Source: Paraburkholderia aromaticivorans
GTDB taxonomy: Bacteria > Pseudomonadota > Gammaproteobacteria > Burkholderiales > Burkholderiaceae
Assembly (NCBI RefSeq): GCF_012689525.1
Contig: NZ_CP051516.1
Coordinates: 4,340,001 to 4,404,000 of the forward strand
Reading direction: 5' to 3'
Length of the DNA stretch: 64,000 bases
The notes beneath the pieces are model-generated. The model saw only the letters and a list, made by a program, of their open reading frames with translations. It was not told the origin of the DNA and ran no database searches. Shown here in pieces: positions 35,348-43,985 of the stretch (positions within the stretch are counted from its first letter, which is position 1; each line of letters starts with the position of its first letter). The translations under genes and the position numbers were made by a program.

Positions 35348-36106
35348 TTAGCTAAAGCTCAGCAGCTGGTTGGCCGACTGGTCGTTCTTGTCGGCGCTTT
35401 CCAGCAGCTTCGTCTGCATCTGGAACTGGCGCGCGTTGGTGATCATCGAGACCATCGCGCTGACCGGATTCACGTTGCTGCCTTCGAGCGAGGCCGGCGC
35501 GATCGTGACGGCCGGATCGGCGTCGGCGGCATTGCCGTCGGCGGTGCGAAAGAGACCGTCATCGCCGCGCGTCATGGTTTGCGGATCCGGATTCACCAGC
35601 TTCAGCTGATCGACCGTCACCACGGCCGTCGGCGGATCGCCCGGCGTCAGCGCGGACACCGTGCCGTCCTTGCCGATGGTGATTTCCGCGCCCGGCGGCA
35701 CCGACACCGGGCCGCCGTTGCCGAGCACCACCTGATTGGTGGCGTTCACCAGTTGGCCGTTTTCATCGACATGCAGATTGCCGGCGCGCGTGTAGGCTTC
35801 GCCGCCGTCGGCGGTTTGCACCGCCAGCCAGCCCGGCCCCTGAATCGCCACGTCGAGCGGGTTGCCCGTCTGCTGGATCGGCCCGGGCGTATAGTCCGCG
35901 CCCGGCGTCGACGACAGCACGAAGGTGCGCGTGGTGTTGTCGTTGATCGAACTGCCGTCGCCGAACGACATCGGCACGGCGCGAAAAGTCGCCAGTTGCG
36001 CGCGAAAACCGGTGGTCGATGCGTTGGCCAGGTTATTCGCGACGATTGCCTGCTGTTCGAGCGCCTGCGTACTGCCCGACATCGCGGTGTAGATCAGCCG
36101 ATCCAT
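35348..36106 (-). CDS. flgF: Flagellar proximal rod protein FlgF
   Basis: FlgF is a proximal rod subunit. The 252-residue protein begins MDRLIYTAMSGSTQALEQQAIVANNLANASTTGFRAQL and ends with the rod motif GSNVNPVSAMVSMITNARQFQMQTKLLESADKNDQSANQLL. It lies between flgE and flgG in the usual order. Standard length; no oddities. Confidence 0.96.
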   Translation of the reverse strand: MDRLIYTAMSGSTQALEQQAIVANNLANASTTGFRAQLATFRAVPMSFGDGSSINDNTTRTFVLSSTPGADYTPGPIQQTGNPLDVAIQGPGWLAVQTADGGEAYTRAGNLHVDENGQLVNATNQVVLGNGGPVSVPPGAEITIGKDGTVSALTPGDPPTAVVTVDQLKLVNPDPQTMTRGDDGLFRTADGNAADADPAVTIAPASLEGSNVNPVSAMVSMITNARQFQMQTKLLESADKNDQSANQLLSFS

Positions 36107-36125
36107 GATGGGTGGTCCCGGTCGC

Positions 36126-37637
36126 TTACAGGTTGATCAGCGTCTGGTCGACGGTCTGCTGCGTCTTGATCGTCTGCGCGTTCGCTTGATAGTTGCGTTG
36201 CGCGGTGATCAGGTTCACCAGTTCGCTCGTCAGATCGACGTTCGAGTTTTCCACCGCGCCGCCTTGCAGCACGCCGTGGTTGGTCGAGCCCGGCGCTGAA
36301 ATCTGCGCGACGCCCGATTGCGAGGTCTGCTGGAACTCGTTGTTGCCGAGGTTCACCAGACCGTTCTGGTTCGAGAAGTTCGCCAGCACGATCTGGCCGA
36401 GGGCCGCGGTTTGCTGGTTCGAATAGTTACCGGTCAGCGTGCCGTCGGCGCCGATCGTGAAGCTCGTCAGCGTGCCGGCTGCGTAGCCGTCGGGTTGCAG
36501 CGAGTTCACACCGTCCTTGCCACCGTATTGCGTCGTGCCGGCAATGTTCAGCGTCAGATTCTGCGGTGTCGACGAACCGTCGGTGGTCGGGATCGAGAAG
36601 TTGTAGGCGAACGGCGTGGCGGTGGCGACACCGGCTGCGTCCGTCGTGCCGAGCAACGTGCCCGACGAGTTGAAGTTCGCGTGGCCGACCAGTTGCGCCG
36701 TGCCCGTCGACGTGCCGGCGTACACGTTCCACGTACCGGCCGAGGTCTTGGCGAAGTACATGTTGACCGTCTGCGAGCCGCCTAGCGAGTCATAGACCGT
36801 CGTGCTGGTCGAGTAGTTGTACGTCGTCGAGCTGTTCTGGTTGAACGCCACCGGCGTCGGCGCGATCGCGACCTTGTCGCCGGTCGCCGGCACGCCATTG
36901 AGCGTGATGGTCTGGCCGTTGCCGAGCGAGACCGCCGTGCCGGCCGTGTACGTCGCGGCGGCAGTCGTCGTGCCGAGCGTGGTGTCGGTAACGGTGTAGG
37001 TCGTGGGGCTCGTGAAGTTGACGGTATAGCTGTCGTTGTTCGTGCCCGAAGCGGTGTTCGTGATGGTCGCGCCGGGCGTCGTCAGCGTGCTGCCGGCGAC
37101 GAGCGTCGGCGTCACGGCCGGCGTGCCGAGCATCAGCGGATCCTGCGCGTTCAGGTTCAGGCCGGCGGTGATCTTGGTGGTCGCTTGCGGCGCGATGTTC
37201 GCGGTCGGCACCGAGAGCGGCACGGTCTGCGCGGTGTTGATGATGCCCGAGCTGTTGGCGGCGTAGCCCATCAGTTGCAGGCCTTGCGCATTGGTGATGT
37301 TGCCGTTCTTGTCGAGCTGGAACACGCCGTTGCGCGAGTACACCAGCGAGCCGTTGTTCGACAGCTGGAAGAAGCCGTTGCCGTTGATCGCGACGTCGAG
37401 CGCCTGGTTGGTGCTGGTGATCGTGCCTTGCGAGAACTGCTGCTGCACGTCGGCGAGCTTGGTGCCGATGCCGATCTGGTTGCCCACCGCGGTCGCCACG
37501 GAATTGGCGTACATGTCGGCGAACTGCGCGGCGCCGCTCTTGAAGCCAACCGTATTCGCGTTGGCAATGTTGTTGCCGATCACGTCGAGGTCGCTCGACG
37601 ATGCTGACAAACCGCTCAAACCTTGTTGGTAACCCAT
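36126..37637 (-). CDS. flgE: Flagellar hook protein FlgE
   Basis: FlgE polymerises into the universal-joint hook. The 503-residue protein has the N-terminal GYQQGLSGLSASSSDLDVIGNNIANANTVGFKSG and C-terminal ENSNVDLTSELVNLITAQRNYQANAQTIKTQQTVDQTLINL. It is about 100 residues longer than the Salmonella protein (403); the excess is a Thr/Gly/Ala-rich middle (about 160-290) that should lie on the outer hook surface. GGAGACCGTC precedes the ATG. Confidence 0.97.
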   Translation of the reverse strand: MGYQQGLSGLSASSSDLDVIGNNIANANTVGFKSGAAQFADMYANSVATAVGNQIGIGTKLADVQQQFSQGTITSTNQALDVAINGNGFFQLSNNGSLVYSRNGVFQLDKNGNITNAQGLQLMGYAANSSGIINTAQTVPLSVPTANIAPQATTKITAGLNLNAQDPLMLGTPAVTPTLVAGSTLTTPGATITNTASGTNNDSYTVNFTSPTTYTVTDTTLGTTTAAATYTAGTAVSLGNGQTITLNGVPATGDKVAIAPTPVAFNQNSSTTYNYSTSTTVYDSLGGSQTVNMYFAKTSAGTWNVYAGTSTGTAQLVGHANFNSSGTLLGTTDAAGVATATPFAYNFSIPTTDGSSTPQNLTLNIAGTTQYGGKDGVNSLQPDGYAAGTLTSFTIGADGTLTGNYSNQQTAALGQIVLANFSNQNGLVNLGNNEFQQTSQSGVAQISAPGSTNHGVLQGGAVENSNVDLTSELVNLITAQRNYQANAQTIKTQQTVDQTLINL

Positions 37638-37680
37638 GACGGTCTCCGTATCTGGAAAGTCGTAACTGACAGAATCTGAA

Positions 37681-38403
37681 TCAGAGGATCGCGGCGACGC
37701 TGGTCAAACCGACCGTCGAGCCGTTCGAGAGCACGAGGCCCGGCGTACCGTTGGTCTGCATGACGACGCTTTGCACCGTGGCGCCCGTGAGCGTGGTGGC
37801 CGTGGCCTGTTGACCGTTGATCGAGCCGACCGCGCTGATCGTGTAGTTGCCATCCGGCAGCGCATTGCCGGCCGTGTCGGTCGGCGTCCAGCCCACCGGA
37901 ATCGTGCCGGCCGACTGCTTGCCGAGGTCGATCGTGTTGACGATCTGACCTGCCGAGTTCTTCACGACCACCTGCAGATCGCCCACCGAGTTGGCGAGCT
38001 GCACGCCGAACGCGCCGGCCTTGCCGCTCGCGACCGCCACCGAGCTGCCCGGGGCGAGCACGGTCGAGCCGATCAGCAGCGCGGCTTGCGACTGCTGGCC
38101 CGCCGACATCTGCGTGGCGAGCGAGCTGAGCGTCGTGTTCAACTGGCTGATGCCCGAGACCGTGTTGATCTGCGCCAGCTGCGAGGTCATCTGCGAGCTG
38201 TCCATCGGATTGGTCGGGTCCTGGTTCTTCAACTGCGCGACGAGCAGTTGCAGGAAGGTGTTCTGCAGATCGGTTGCCGAGGTGCCGGACGTGCTGCCTG
38301 TCGAACTCGTGGAACTCGAGGCACTGTTCGTGCCGTTCATCGTATCGAGCAGCGTTTGCGACACATTCGTGCCGCTGCCGCCGATGGTGGTGTTGGTGGT
38401 CAA
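37681..38403 (-). CDS. flgD: Flagellar hook assembly protein FlgD
   Basis: FlgD is the hook cap that guides hook subunit addition. The 240-residue protein has a Ser/Thr/Gly-rich start, the cap motif LQNTFLQLLVAQLKNQDPTNPMDSSQMTSQLAQINTVSGI, and a C-terminal FlgD immunoglobulin-like domain (GWTPTDTAGNALPDGNYTISAVG). Translation appears to start with TTG at 38403 behind a strong GAGGAGAG site; the next ATG is about 20 codons further in and would remove only the variable start. Confidence 0.95.
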   Translation of the reverse strand: MTTNTTIGGSGTNVSQTLLDTMNGTNSASSSTSSTGSTSGTSATDLQNTFLQLLVAQLKNQDPTNPMDSSQMTSQLAQINTVSGISQLNTTLSSLATQMSAGQQSQAALLIGSTVLAPGSSVAVASGKAGAFGVQLANSVGDLQVVVKNSAGQIVNTIDLGKQSAGTIPVGWTPTDTAGNALPDGNYTISAVGSINGQQATATTLTGATVQSVVMQTNGTPGLVLSNGSTVGLTSVAAIL

Positions 38404-38413
38404 GGAGCTCTCC

Positions 38414-38839
38414 TCAGGTTCCGATCGTGAGCGTTTTCAGCATCAGTGTCTTGGCGGTGTTCAGGGTCTCGACGTTGGCCTGGTACGAGCGCGAGGCCGA
38501 GATCATGTTGACCATCTCCTGCACCGGATCGACGTTCGGCAACGTGACGTAGCCGTCCGAATTCGCCGCCGGATTGCCGGGGTCGTAGGCGGTCTTCATC
38601 GGGGTCGGGTCGTCGACCACGCCGGTGACCTGCACGCCGCCGACCTGCTGGCCCGAAGCCGTGCGCGCGCCGCCGAGCGGGCTGACCGCGAACACGACCT
38701 GCTTGGCCTTGTACGGCTGGCCGTCCGGGCCGGTCGTGCTGTCCGCGTTGGCGAGATTCGACGCCGTCACGTTGAGCCGCTGCGACTGCGCCGACATCGC
38801 GGAGCCTGCAACACCAAAAATGTTCATCAGGGATGGCAT
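38414..38839 (-). CDS. flgC: Flagellar proximal rod protein FlgC
   Basis: FlgC is a proximal rod subunit. The 141-residue protein begins [35 protein letters not shown] and ends [38 protein letters not shown], both family signatures. AGGAAAC precedes the ATG. It lies between flgB and flgD. Confidence 0.97.
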   Translation of the reverse strand: MPSLMNIFGVAGSAMSAQSQRLNVTASNLANADSTTGPDGQPYKAKQVVFAVSPLGGARTASGQQVGGVQVTGVVDDPTPMKTAYDPGNPAANSDGYVTLPNVDPVQEMVNMISASRSYQANVETLNTAKTLMLKTLTIGT

Positions 38840-38933
38840 GTTTCCTGACCTCTCCTAACCGGTTTGATCCGGCTCAAGTGTTAATCCCGTAGCGATTGTT
38901 CTTGCGTACTGCTGAGTCTGTCGGCGTGGCTTC

Positions 38934-39428
38934 TTACGAGCCCGACTGGATCGCCGACATCATCGTTTTGATCTGGCCGGACAGCACCGTCATGCCCGAT
39001 TCGAAATGCAGCGTGTTGTCCGCGAACTGCACCCGCTCGGTATCGATGTCAACCGTATTGCCGTCGAGCGCGGGTTGCGTCGGCACGCGATATTGCAGAT
39101 TGCCGTAGTCATCGGACGGGCCGCCGGTCGGCGTCAGCGTCGATTTGCCGGCCATGTGGCCCGGCGCGGTCGACACCATCGACATGCCGCTCGTCACCCC
39201 CGCGGGCCGCGTCATCGCCAGCGTCGCGTTGTTCGACGCCGCAGTGCCGGTGGCACCGCCGCTCTTCTTCAGCGCGCCGGCGAGCGACGAGGCGAAGTCG
39301 ACGTCGCGCGCCTTATACCCAGGGGTATCGGCGTTGGCGATATTCGACGACAACAGCTCCTGCCGGTAGGCGCGCACATCGAGCGCTTGACGGCCAAAGG
39401 CGAATTCGGCATCGAGTTTGTCCAGCAT
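38934..39428 (-). CDS. flgB: Flagellar proximal rod protein FlgB
   Basis: FlgB is a proximal rod subunit and the first gene of the flgB-to-flgJ operon. The 164-residue protein begins MLDKLDAEFAFGRQALDVRAYRQELLSSNIANADTPGYKARDVDFASSL and ends NTVDIDTERVQFADNTLHFESGMTVLSGQIKTMMSAIQ. The ATG at 39428 has CGGAGATTC upstream; the open extension to 39467 lies in the promoter region. Confidence 0.97.
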   Translation of the reverse strand: MLDKLDAEFAFGRQALDVRAYRQELLSSNIANADTPGYKARDVDFASSLAGALKKSGGATGTAASNNATLAMTRPAGVTSGMSMVSTAPGHMAGKSTLTPTGGPSDDYGNLQYRVPTQPALDGNTVDIDTERVQFADNTLHFESGMTVLSGQIKTMMSAIQSGS

Positions 39429-39645
39429 AAGAATCTCCGGAGAACGTTCCCGAGGCTTCCCATGCATGCCTCGCGTGAGGACTGCACCAGGCGGGAAGAC
39501 CTTTTTGCATGAGGTGCATCTTATGGGCCGAACGCAAGCGGCAATCGGACGAATAACCGGGAAAGGGGGCTTCTATTCAACGTTTGCGCAAAGGGGGCGC
39601 TCACTAGAATGCAAGGCGTACCGATGCATTCGATGGAGAAACACG
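39429..39645. promoter_or_regulatory. Divergent flgB/flgA promoter region
   Basis: It contains GAATAACCG, a G-run (39565-39569) and TCTATTCAA (39572-39580), then a second G-run (39593-39597). GAATAACC and the complement of CTTCTATTC form an imperfect inverted repeat about ten bases apart, as expected of a FlhDC-type box. The same TCTATTCAA behind a G-run occurs in the fliE/fliF region. Confidence 0.4.
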
Positions 39646-41166
39646 ATGGACCAGCCCACTTTCGATCCGACGCACCGCGCGAATTGCGCGGCGGCGCATC
39701 GCGTGGGTGCGGGCGCTGGCGTCGCACGGCGTGTTGCGCGCGCGGCCTCACGTCTACTGACTCGCCTCGTCGTGAGCCTGGCGGTGTGGGTTGCCGGCGG
39801 TATCGTGCTGCTGCCGGCCAGCACGCAGGCCCAGGAAGCCGGCGGCCCGATCGTGATTCCCGGTCCGGGAGAAAAGAATCCGGCCGCGCTCGCCGATCTG
39901 GCCGAGCATATGCAAGCCGCGCCTGCGAAACGCGCCGGCTCCGCCGCCACGCTGGCCGCGGCCACCGCGCAATCGCTCACGCCGAATCCCACGGCTCGCG
40001 ACGCCGATTCATTCACGCGCGCCGCCAATGCAAGCGGCTCGATCGTCATTCCGGGCGCGAGCGAACCGCCGACCGCGCCGCAAATGATCCGCACCAATTT
40101 CAGGCCCGACGCCAACGGCGTCGTGACGATTCCCGCGCCGGGCAGCGCCAATGCCAACGCCATGGACGGCGTCGTACGGGCCAATGTCGTGCCGGGTTCG
40201 CGTCAGGTGGTTCCGGTCGTGGTGACGCCCGCGCCGCAGGTCAATGGCGCTCGGCAAGCCGCAGGCGCTCAGCCGGTGGCCGCCAATGTGCCGCTCAACG
40301 CAGCCGCTGGGGCATCCACGGTGGCAGGTTTCGACAGTTTGGCGTCGCGCGGTGAGCCGCCGCAGTTGGGCGCGAGCGGCAAGCCGGTCGTGACCCGTGC
40401 CGCTGTCGCACCAGTTGCAACGGCTGCGCCTACGCCCGCGCCGGCCACCATCGCCCGCACGCCGACCATGCGGCAAGTCGCCCCGGCCGTCGCGCAACAG
40501 AATCTGCGCCCCGCGACACTCGCGCCAGCCGCACCGCTACCCGGCCAGCAGGATTCGGAAGCGATCCGCAGCGCCGCGCTTGCGTTCCTGCAGCAGCAGT
40601 CCGCCGGCTTGCCCGGCAAGGTCGATATCACCGTGGCGCCGGCGTTTCCGCGCGGTCTCGCAGACTGCACGATGCTCGAACCGTTCATGCCGAGCGGCGC
40701 GCGCCTGTGGGGCCGCATGACCGTCGGCGTGCGCTGCGCGGGCGAGCGTCCGTGGACCATTTATCTGCAGGCGCGCATCTCGCTGCATGCCACCTACTAT
40801 CTGGCCGCCCGTGCGATGGCGCCGGGCGAAGTGCTCACCGCCGCCGACCTCGTCGCGCGTGACGGCGACCTGACCGGCTTGCCGCAAGCCATCGTCACGG
40901 ACCCGTCGCAGGCGGTCGGCTCGGTCACGCTTACGCGGGTCGCCGGCGGCATGCCGCTGCGCCGCGACATGCTGAAAAGCGCGTCGGCGGTATCGATCGG
41001 ACAGACGGTGCGGGTCGTGGCGGCCGGCGACGGTTTCGCGATTTCGGCGGAAGGCAGCGCGATGAACAACGCGTCACCGGGCCAGCAGGTGCGGGTCAAG
41101 ACGGCCAACGGCCAGATCATTTCCGGCATCGTGAAAGATGGCTCGACCGTGGAGATTCAGCTGTGA
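39646..41166 (+). CDS. flgA: Flagellar P-ring chaperone FlgA with long N-terminal extension
   Basis: FlgA is the periplasmic chaperone for the P-ring. The C-terminal 150 residues are a clear FlgA/SAF domain (APGEVLTAADLVARDGDLTGLP, GGMPLRRDMLK, SIGQTVRVVAAGDGFAISAEGSAMN, SPGQQVRVKTANGQIISGIV). The protein is 506 residues, about twice the usual length. After a signal-type segment (LVVSLAVWVAGGIVLLPASTQAQ, about 46-68) comes a Pro/Ala-rich stretch of some 250 residues holding three related motifs: GPIVIPGPGEKNP, GSIVIPGASEPP and GVVTIPAPGSAN. The ATG at 39646 follows GGAGAAACACG. It is divergent from flgB and followed by flgM. Confidence 0.92.
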   Translation: MDQPTFDPTHRANCAAAHRVGAGAGVARRVARAASRLLTRLVVSLAVWVAGGIVLLPASTQAQEAGGPIVIPGPGEKNPAALADLAEHMQAAPAKRAGSAATLAAATAQSLTPNPTARDADSFTRAANASGSIVIPGASEPPTAPQMIRTNFRPDANGVVTIPAPGSANANAMDGVVRANVVPGSRQVVPVVVTPAPQVNGARQAAGAQPVAANVPLNAAAGASTVAGFDSLASRGEPPQLGASGKPVVTRAAVAPVATAAPTPAPATIARTPTMRQVAPAVAQQNLRPATLAPAAPLPGQQDSEAIRSAALAFLQQQSAGLPGKVDITVAPAFPRGLADCTMLEPFMPSGARLWGRMTVGVRCAGERPWTIYLQARISLHATYYLAARAMAPGEVLTAADLVARDGDLTGLPQAIVTDPSQAVGSVTLTRVAGGMPLRRDMLKSASAVSIGQTVRVVAAGDGFAISAEGSAMNNASPGQQVRVKTANGQIISGIVKDGSTVEIQL

Positions 41167-41311
41167 ACCGCTACGGCGCGCACGCCATGACGGATTCCTG
41201 CGCTACGCCCGTTCTGGCGGCCGCGAGCGGCGCGACGGGCAGCACCAAAATCAGGCCAGCCAACGGGCCGGGTAGACATGTAAGGAAAGGTAACGCCTTG
41301 ATCGATTGCGC

Positions 41312-41339
41312 TAAAGTTTTGATCAGTGGTAGCCGTTAT
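41312..41339 (+). promoter_or_regulatory. Sigma-28 (FliA) promoter of flgMN
   Basis: TAAAGTTT is a perfect -35, followed by a 12-base spacer and GCCGTTAT (6 of 8). The start falls about 20 bases before the flgM GTG. A sigma-28 site in front of flgM lets FliA control its own inhibitor. Confidence 0.72.
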
Positions 41340-41367
41340 AAGGATCAAATCGTTCAGGAAGCCAATC

Positions 41368-41721
41368 GTGAAAGTCGATTCCACAACCAATTCGAATCTG
41401 CCGACGTTGAAAGACGCCCTGTCCCGTTCGCAACAAAGCGACGCGACGACCGCGAACAGCAACGCGCAGAGTGCGGGCACGGCCTCGCAGACCACCACCA
41501 GCGGTTCGGGCGACGCCAGCGTCAGCCTGTCGGGTCTGTCGCAGCATCTGCGCAGCCTCGCGGCGTCGGGCTCGGCCGACATCGACACGGCGCACGTCGA
41601 GTCGATCAAGCAGGCCATCAAGGACGGCTCGCTGAAGATCGATTCCGGCAAGATCGCCGACGGCGTGCTGAACACCGCACGCGAACTGTTGCAAAGCAAA
41701 ACCTCGTCGACCGGCAACTAA
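41368..41721 (+). CDS. flgM: Anti-sigma-28 factor FlgM
   Basis: FlgM binds FliA until it is exported through the finished hook. The 117-residue protein is Ser/Thr/Gln-rich and disordered in its first half. It ends with the sigma-binding helices HVESIKQAIKDGSLKIDSGKIADGVLNTARELL. The GTG at 41368 is preferred because AGGAAG lies seven to eight bases upstream; the ATG at 41326 is too close to the sigma-28-like promoter. It is followed by flgN. Confidence 0.95.
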   Translation: MKVDSTTNSNLPTLKDALSRSQQSDATTANSNAQSAGTASQTTTSGSGDASVSLSGLSQHLRSLAASGSADIDTAHVESIKQAIKDGSLKIDSGKIADGVLNTARELLQSKTSSTGN

Positions 41722-41815
41722 TCGACGCATCGAAGTACGGTGAAGTGCCGGGCGGCGTTCGACAAACCCGGCTCGCGGATCATGCGCGAGCCGTCGTGTT
41801 CAGCGAGTTGTTGAG

Positions 41816-42262
41816 ATGAAAGACGCCCTGCTTGCCACCCTCATCGAAGAATATTCGGCCGTCGAGGCATTTGCCTCGATTCTGACGCTCGAGACCAAGG
41901 CGCTGACTGCCTTGTCGCCGCTGGAATTGCTGCCGCCGATCGTCGAGAAGAAAACCGAACTGATCGGCGCGCTCGCCAAGCTCGAAGCCACGCGTGACGG
42001 GCTGCTCGCCGAAATGGGCTTTCCGGCCGGCTGGCCCGGCATGGAGCTCGCGGCCAGCACCGACGCGCGCGTCGCCGAGCAGTGGTTGCTGCTGCAGAAA
42101 GCCGCCGAACGTGCGCGACGCTGCAATACCAGCAACGGTGAACTCATCCGCGTGCGGATGGACTACAACCAGCGGGCGCTGACGGCGCTGCAGGTGGCCG
42201 TGCCCCAGAAGGTCGGTTTTTATGGTCCGGATGGCCGGATTCCGGCGCGTCCCGCCGTGTAA
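41816..42262 (+). CDS. flgN: Flagellar export chaperone FlgN
   Basis: FlgN is the cytoplasmic chaperone of the hook-filament junction proteins FlgK and FlgL. The 148-residue helical protein has LIEEYSAVEAFASILTLETKALTALSPLELLPPIVEKKTELIGALAKLEATRD, the usual pattern, and ends with NQRALTALQVAVPQKVGFYGPDGR. It follows flgM in the standard pair and is closed by a strong terminator. Confidence 0.93.
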   Translation: MKDALLATLIEEYSAVEAFASILTLETKALTALSPLELLPPIVEKKTELIGALAKLEATRDGLLAEMGFPAGWPGMELAASTDARVAEQWLLLQKAAERARRCNTSNGELIRVRMDYNQRALTALQVAVPQKVGFYGPDGRIPARPAV

Positions 42263-42320
42263 AGTTTGTCGCTGGACCCGCATGGCCTGACGCGCGGGTC
42301 TGGTTGAAACAGATGTATTG

Positions 42321-42356
42321 AAAAGGGCTCGTCTTTTGACGAGCCCTTTTTGCTTT
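42321..42356 (+). terminator. Terminator after flgN
   Basis: AAAAGGGCTCGTC and GACGAGCCCTTTT pair around TTTT and are followed by more T. A textbook intrinsic terminator, symmetric enough to act in both directions. Confidence 0.93.
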
Positions 42357-42573
42357 TCAGGCATCCCGTTTCGGGCGCGCCGCACTCCTTCTCGCACACG
42401 TTAGCCATCCGGCCAGGTGGCGCGGAATCGCCAGCCGCGTTGAAATCATGGTTTCCCCCTTACTGAGTTGCTCCGCCGTCCCGAGCTTTTTCAAGGCTAT
42501 CCGGACGTGCATCAGCGGAGTGCTAACCAATAGCGAGGTTGTGTAATCGTGTGTATGATTCGAGGACTGCAGC
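42357..42573. other. Intergenic region before hicA
   Basis: No gene is visible. TATGAT at 42555-42560 may be a -10 box for hicAB. The repeated GTGTAATCG/GTGTATGATTCG just before hicA could be an operator for the HicB DNA-binding domain; this is weak. Confidence 0.35.
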
Positions 42574-42756
42574 ATGAAAAGCGTCGAGGTCGTGAAACTC
42601 ATTCAAGCGGCGGGTTGGCGGCTGGTCCGCATAACGGGCAGCCACCATCACTATCGTCACGCGGCAAGAGCCGGTCTCGTGACCATCCCGCATCCGAAGA
42701 AAGATCTTCCTCCCGGCACATTGAACAGCATCCTGAAACAGGCGGGCCTGAAATGA
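42574..42756 (+). CDS. hicA: HicA-type mRNA interferase toxin
   Basis: HicA toxins cleave mRNA and tmRNA independently of ribosomes. The 60-residue protein has the double-stranded-RNA-binding-like fold pattern MKSVEVVKLIQAAGWRLVRI, then GSHHHYRH with the catalytic His (about residue 24), and a basic end HPKKDLPPGTLNSILKQAGLK. All family features are intact. The stop overlaps the hicB start as ATGA. It lies between flgN and fliA, which is not a flagellar position. Confidence 0.95.
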   Translation: MKSVEVVKLIQAAGWRLVRITGSHHHYRHAARAGLVTIPHPKKDLPPGTLNSILKQAGLK

Positions 42757-43163
42757 AAAACCTGACTTTCCCGATCGCCATTGAACCGGGCGACGCGGAT
42801 CACGCGTTCGGCGTAATCGTGCCCGACATTCCGGGCTGTTATGCCGCGGGCGATACGCTGGAAGAAGCCTACGCCAATGCGAAGGAGGCTATCGAGGCGC
42901 ATCTGGACGTGCTGCTCGACGAGGGCTTGCCGATCCCCGGGCGACTCACGCTGGAAGAGCACCGGCGTAATCCCGACTATGCGGATTTCACGTGGGGACT
43001 TGTCGCCACCCGGAATATTCCCGCCTTGAAGAAGGCGGTACGTATCAATATCTCGCTGCCCGAAGCGCTGGTCCAGGAGATCGACACTTACGCCCAGGCG
43101 CGTGGCATGTCGCGCTCGGCCTTTCTGGCGCTCGCCGCGGAACATGAAATGGCCGAGGTATGA
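42753..43163 (+). CDS. hicB: HicB antitoxin
   Basis: The 136-residue antitoxin has the HicB domain (FPIAIEPGDADHAFGVIVPDIPGCYAAGDTLEEAYANAKEAIEAHLDVLLDEG) that inhibits HicA, and a C-terminal ribbon-helix-helix DNA-binding part (VRINISLPEALVQEIDTYAQARGMSRSAFLALAAEHEM) for autoregulation. The ATG overlaps hicA by four bases. Both genes appear complete. The frame extends upstream through hicA but the family start is clear. The stop is 60 bases from the convergent fliA end. Confidence 0.95.
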   Translation: MKNLTFPIAIEPGDADHAFGVIVPDIPGCYAAGDTLEEAYANAKEAIEAHLDVLLDEGLPIPGRLTLEEHRRNPDYADFTWGLVATRNIPALKKAVRINISLPEALVQEIDTYAQARGMSRSAFLALAAEHEMAEV

Positions 43164-43222
43164 GGAAAGCGGATGCGCGACGCCCCGCTCACCGCTGATT
43201 CACACCATCGAATACTCGTACT

Positions 43223-43957
43223 TCAGGTCGCCTCGGCGTTCGCCCAGGCCATCTCGCGCAAGCGCGTACGCAAACGGGCCACGGCCTGGCTGTGCAACTG
43301 GCAGACTCGCGATTCGCTGACTTCCATCACCGCGCCGATTTCGCGCAGGTTCATGCCGCGTTCGTAGTACAGCGACATCAGCAGCTTCTCGCGGTCCGGC
43401 AGGCGGTCGATCGCCTCCACCAGCGCCGAGCGCAGGCTGTCGTCGAGCAGCGCCGACAGCGGGTCCGAGTGATCGACGCAGTAGCGGTCGAGGAACGGCT
43501 CGTCGTCCGCCGAACGGTCGAAGTCTTCGTAATAGATCAGCTGGCTGCCGTGCAGATCCTGCAGCATCGACTGATACTCGTCGAGCGGCATTTGCAGGTG
43601 CTCGGCAATCTCCGTTTCGCTCGCCGAGCGGCCCAGATTCTGCTCCACTTTGTGCACCGCCGTTTCCACTTCACGCGAGGTGCGCCGCAAGCTGCGCGGC
43701 AACCAGTCGTTGCTGCGCAACTCGTCGAGCATCGCACCGCGAATCCGCTGGCTGGCGTAAGTCTCGAACTGCGCGCCCTGGTCTTCCTTGTAACGGCCTG
43801 CCGCGTCCAGCAGTCCGATCATGCCGGCCTGGATCAGATCGTCGAGATCGACGCTCGCCGGCATCTTGGCGACGAGCTGCAAGCCGAGGCGACGCACGAG
43901 CGGTGCGTACTTCGTCAAAACTTCGGCTTGGGAAATCTTTCCCTGAGCGTTATACAT
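43223..43957 (-). CDS. fliA: Flagellar sigma-28 factor FliA
   Basis: FliA directs RNA polymerase to late flagellar promoters. The 244-residue protein has region 2 (YAPLVRRLGLQLVAKMPASVDLDDLIQAGMIGLLDA, QFETYASQRIRGAMLDELR), region 3 and region 4 with RLPDREKLLMSLYYERGMNLREIGAVMEVSESRVCQLHSQAVARLR. The ATG at 43957 is preceded by GGGGAGCAC. It follows flhG by 28 bases. Several sites in this window (fliS, flgK, ycgR, flgM) resemble its targets. Confidence 0.97.
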   Translation of the reverse strand: MYNAQGKISQAEVLTKYAPLVRRLGLQLVAKMPASVDLDDLIQAGMIGLLDAAGRYKEDQGAQFETYASQRIRGAMLDELRSNDWLPRSLRRTSREVETAVHKVEQNLGRSASETEIAEHLQMPLDEYQSMLQDLHGSQLIYYEDFDRSADDEPFLDRYCVDHSDPLSALLDDSLRSALVEAIDRLPDREKLLMSLYYERGMNLREIGAVMEVSESRVCQLHSQAVARLRTRLREMAWANAEAT

Positions 43958-43985
43958 CGTGCTCCCCTTGTCCTTGTGCCGCCAC

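Noticed and set aside
42321..42356. Possible small RNA or attachment site at the flgN hairpin
   Set aside because: The stem, loop and T-run fit an ordinary terminator; no integrase or repeated copy is nearby.
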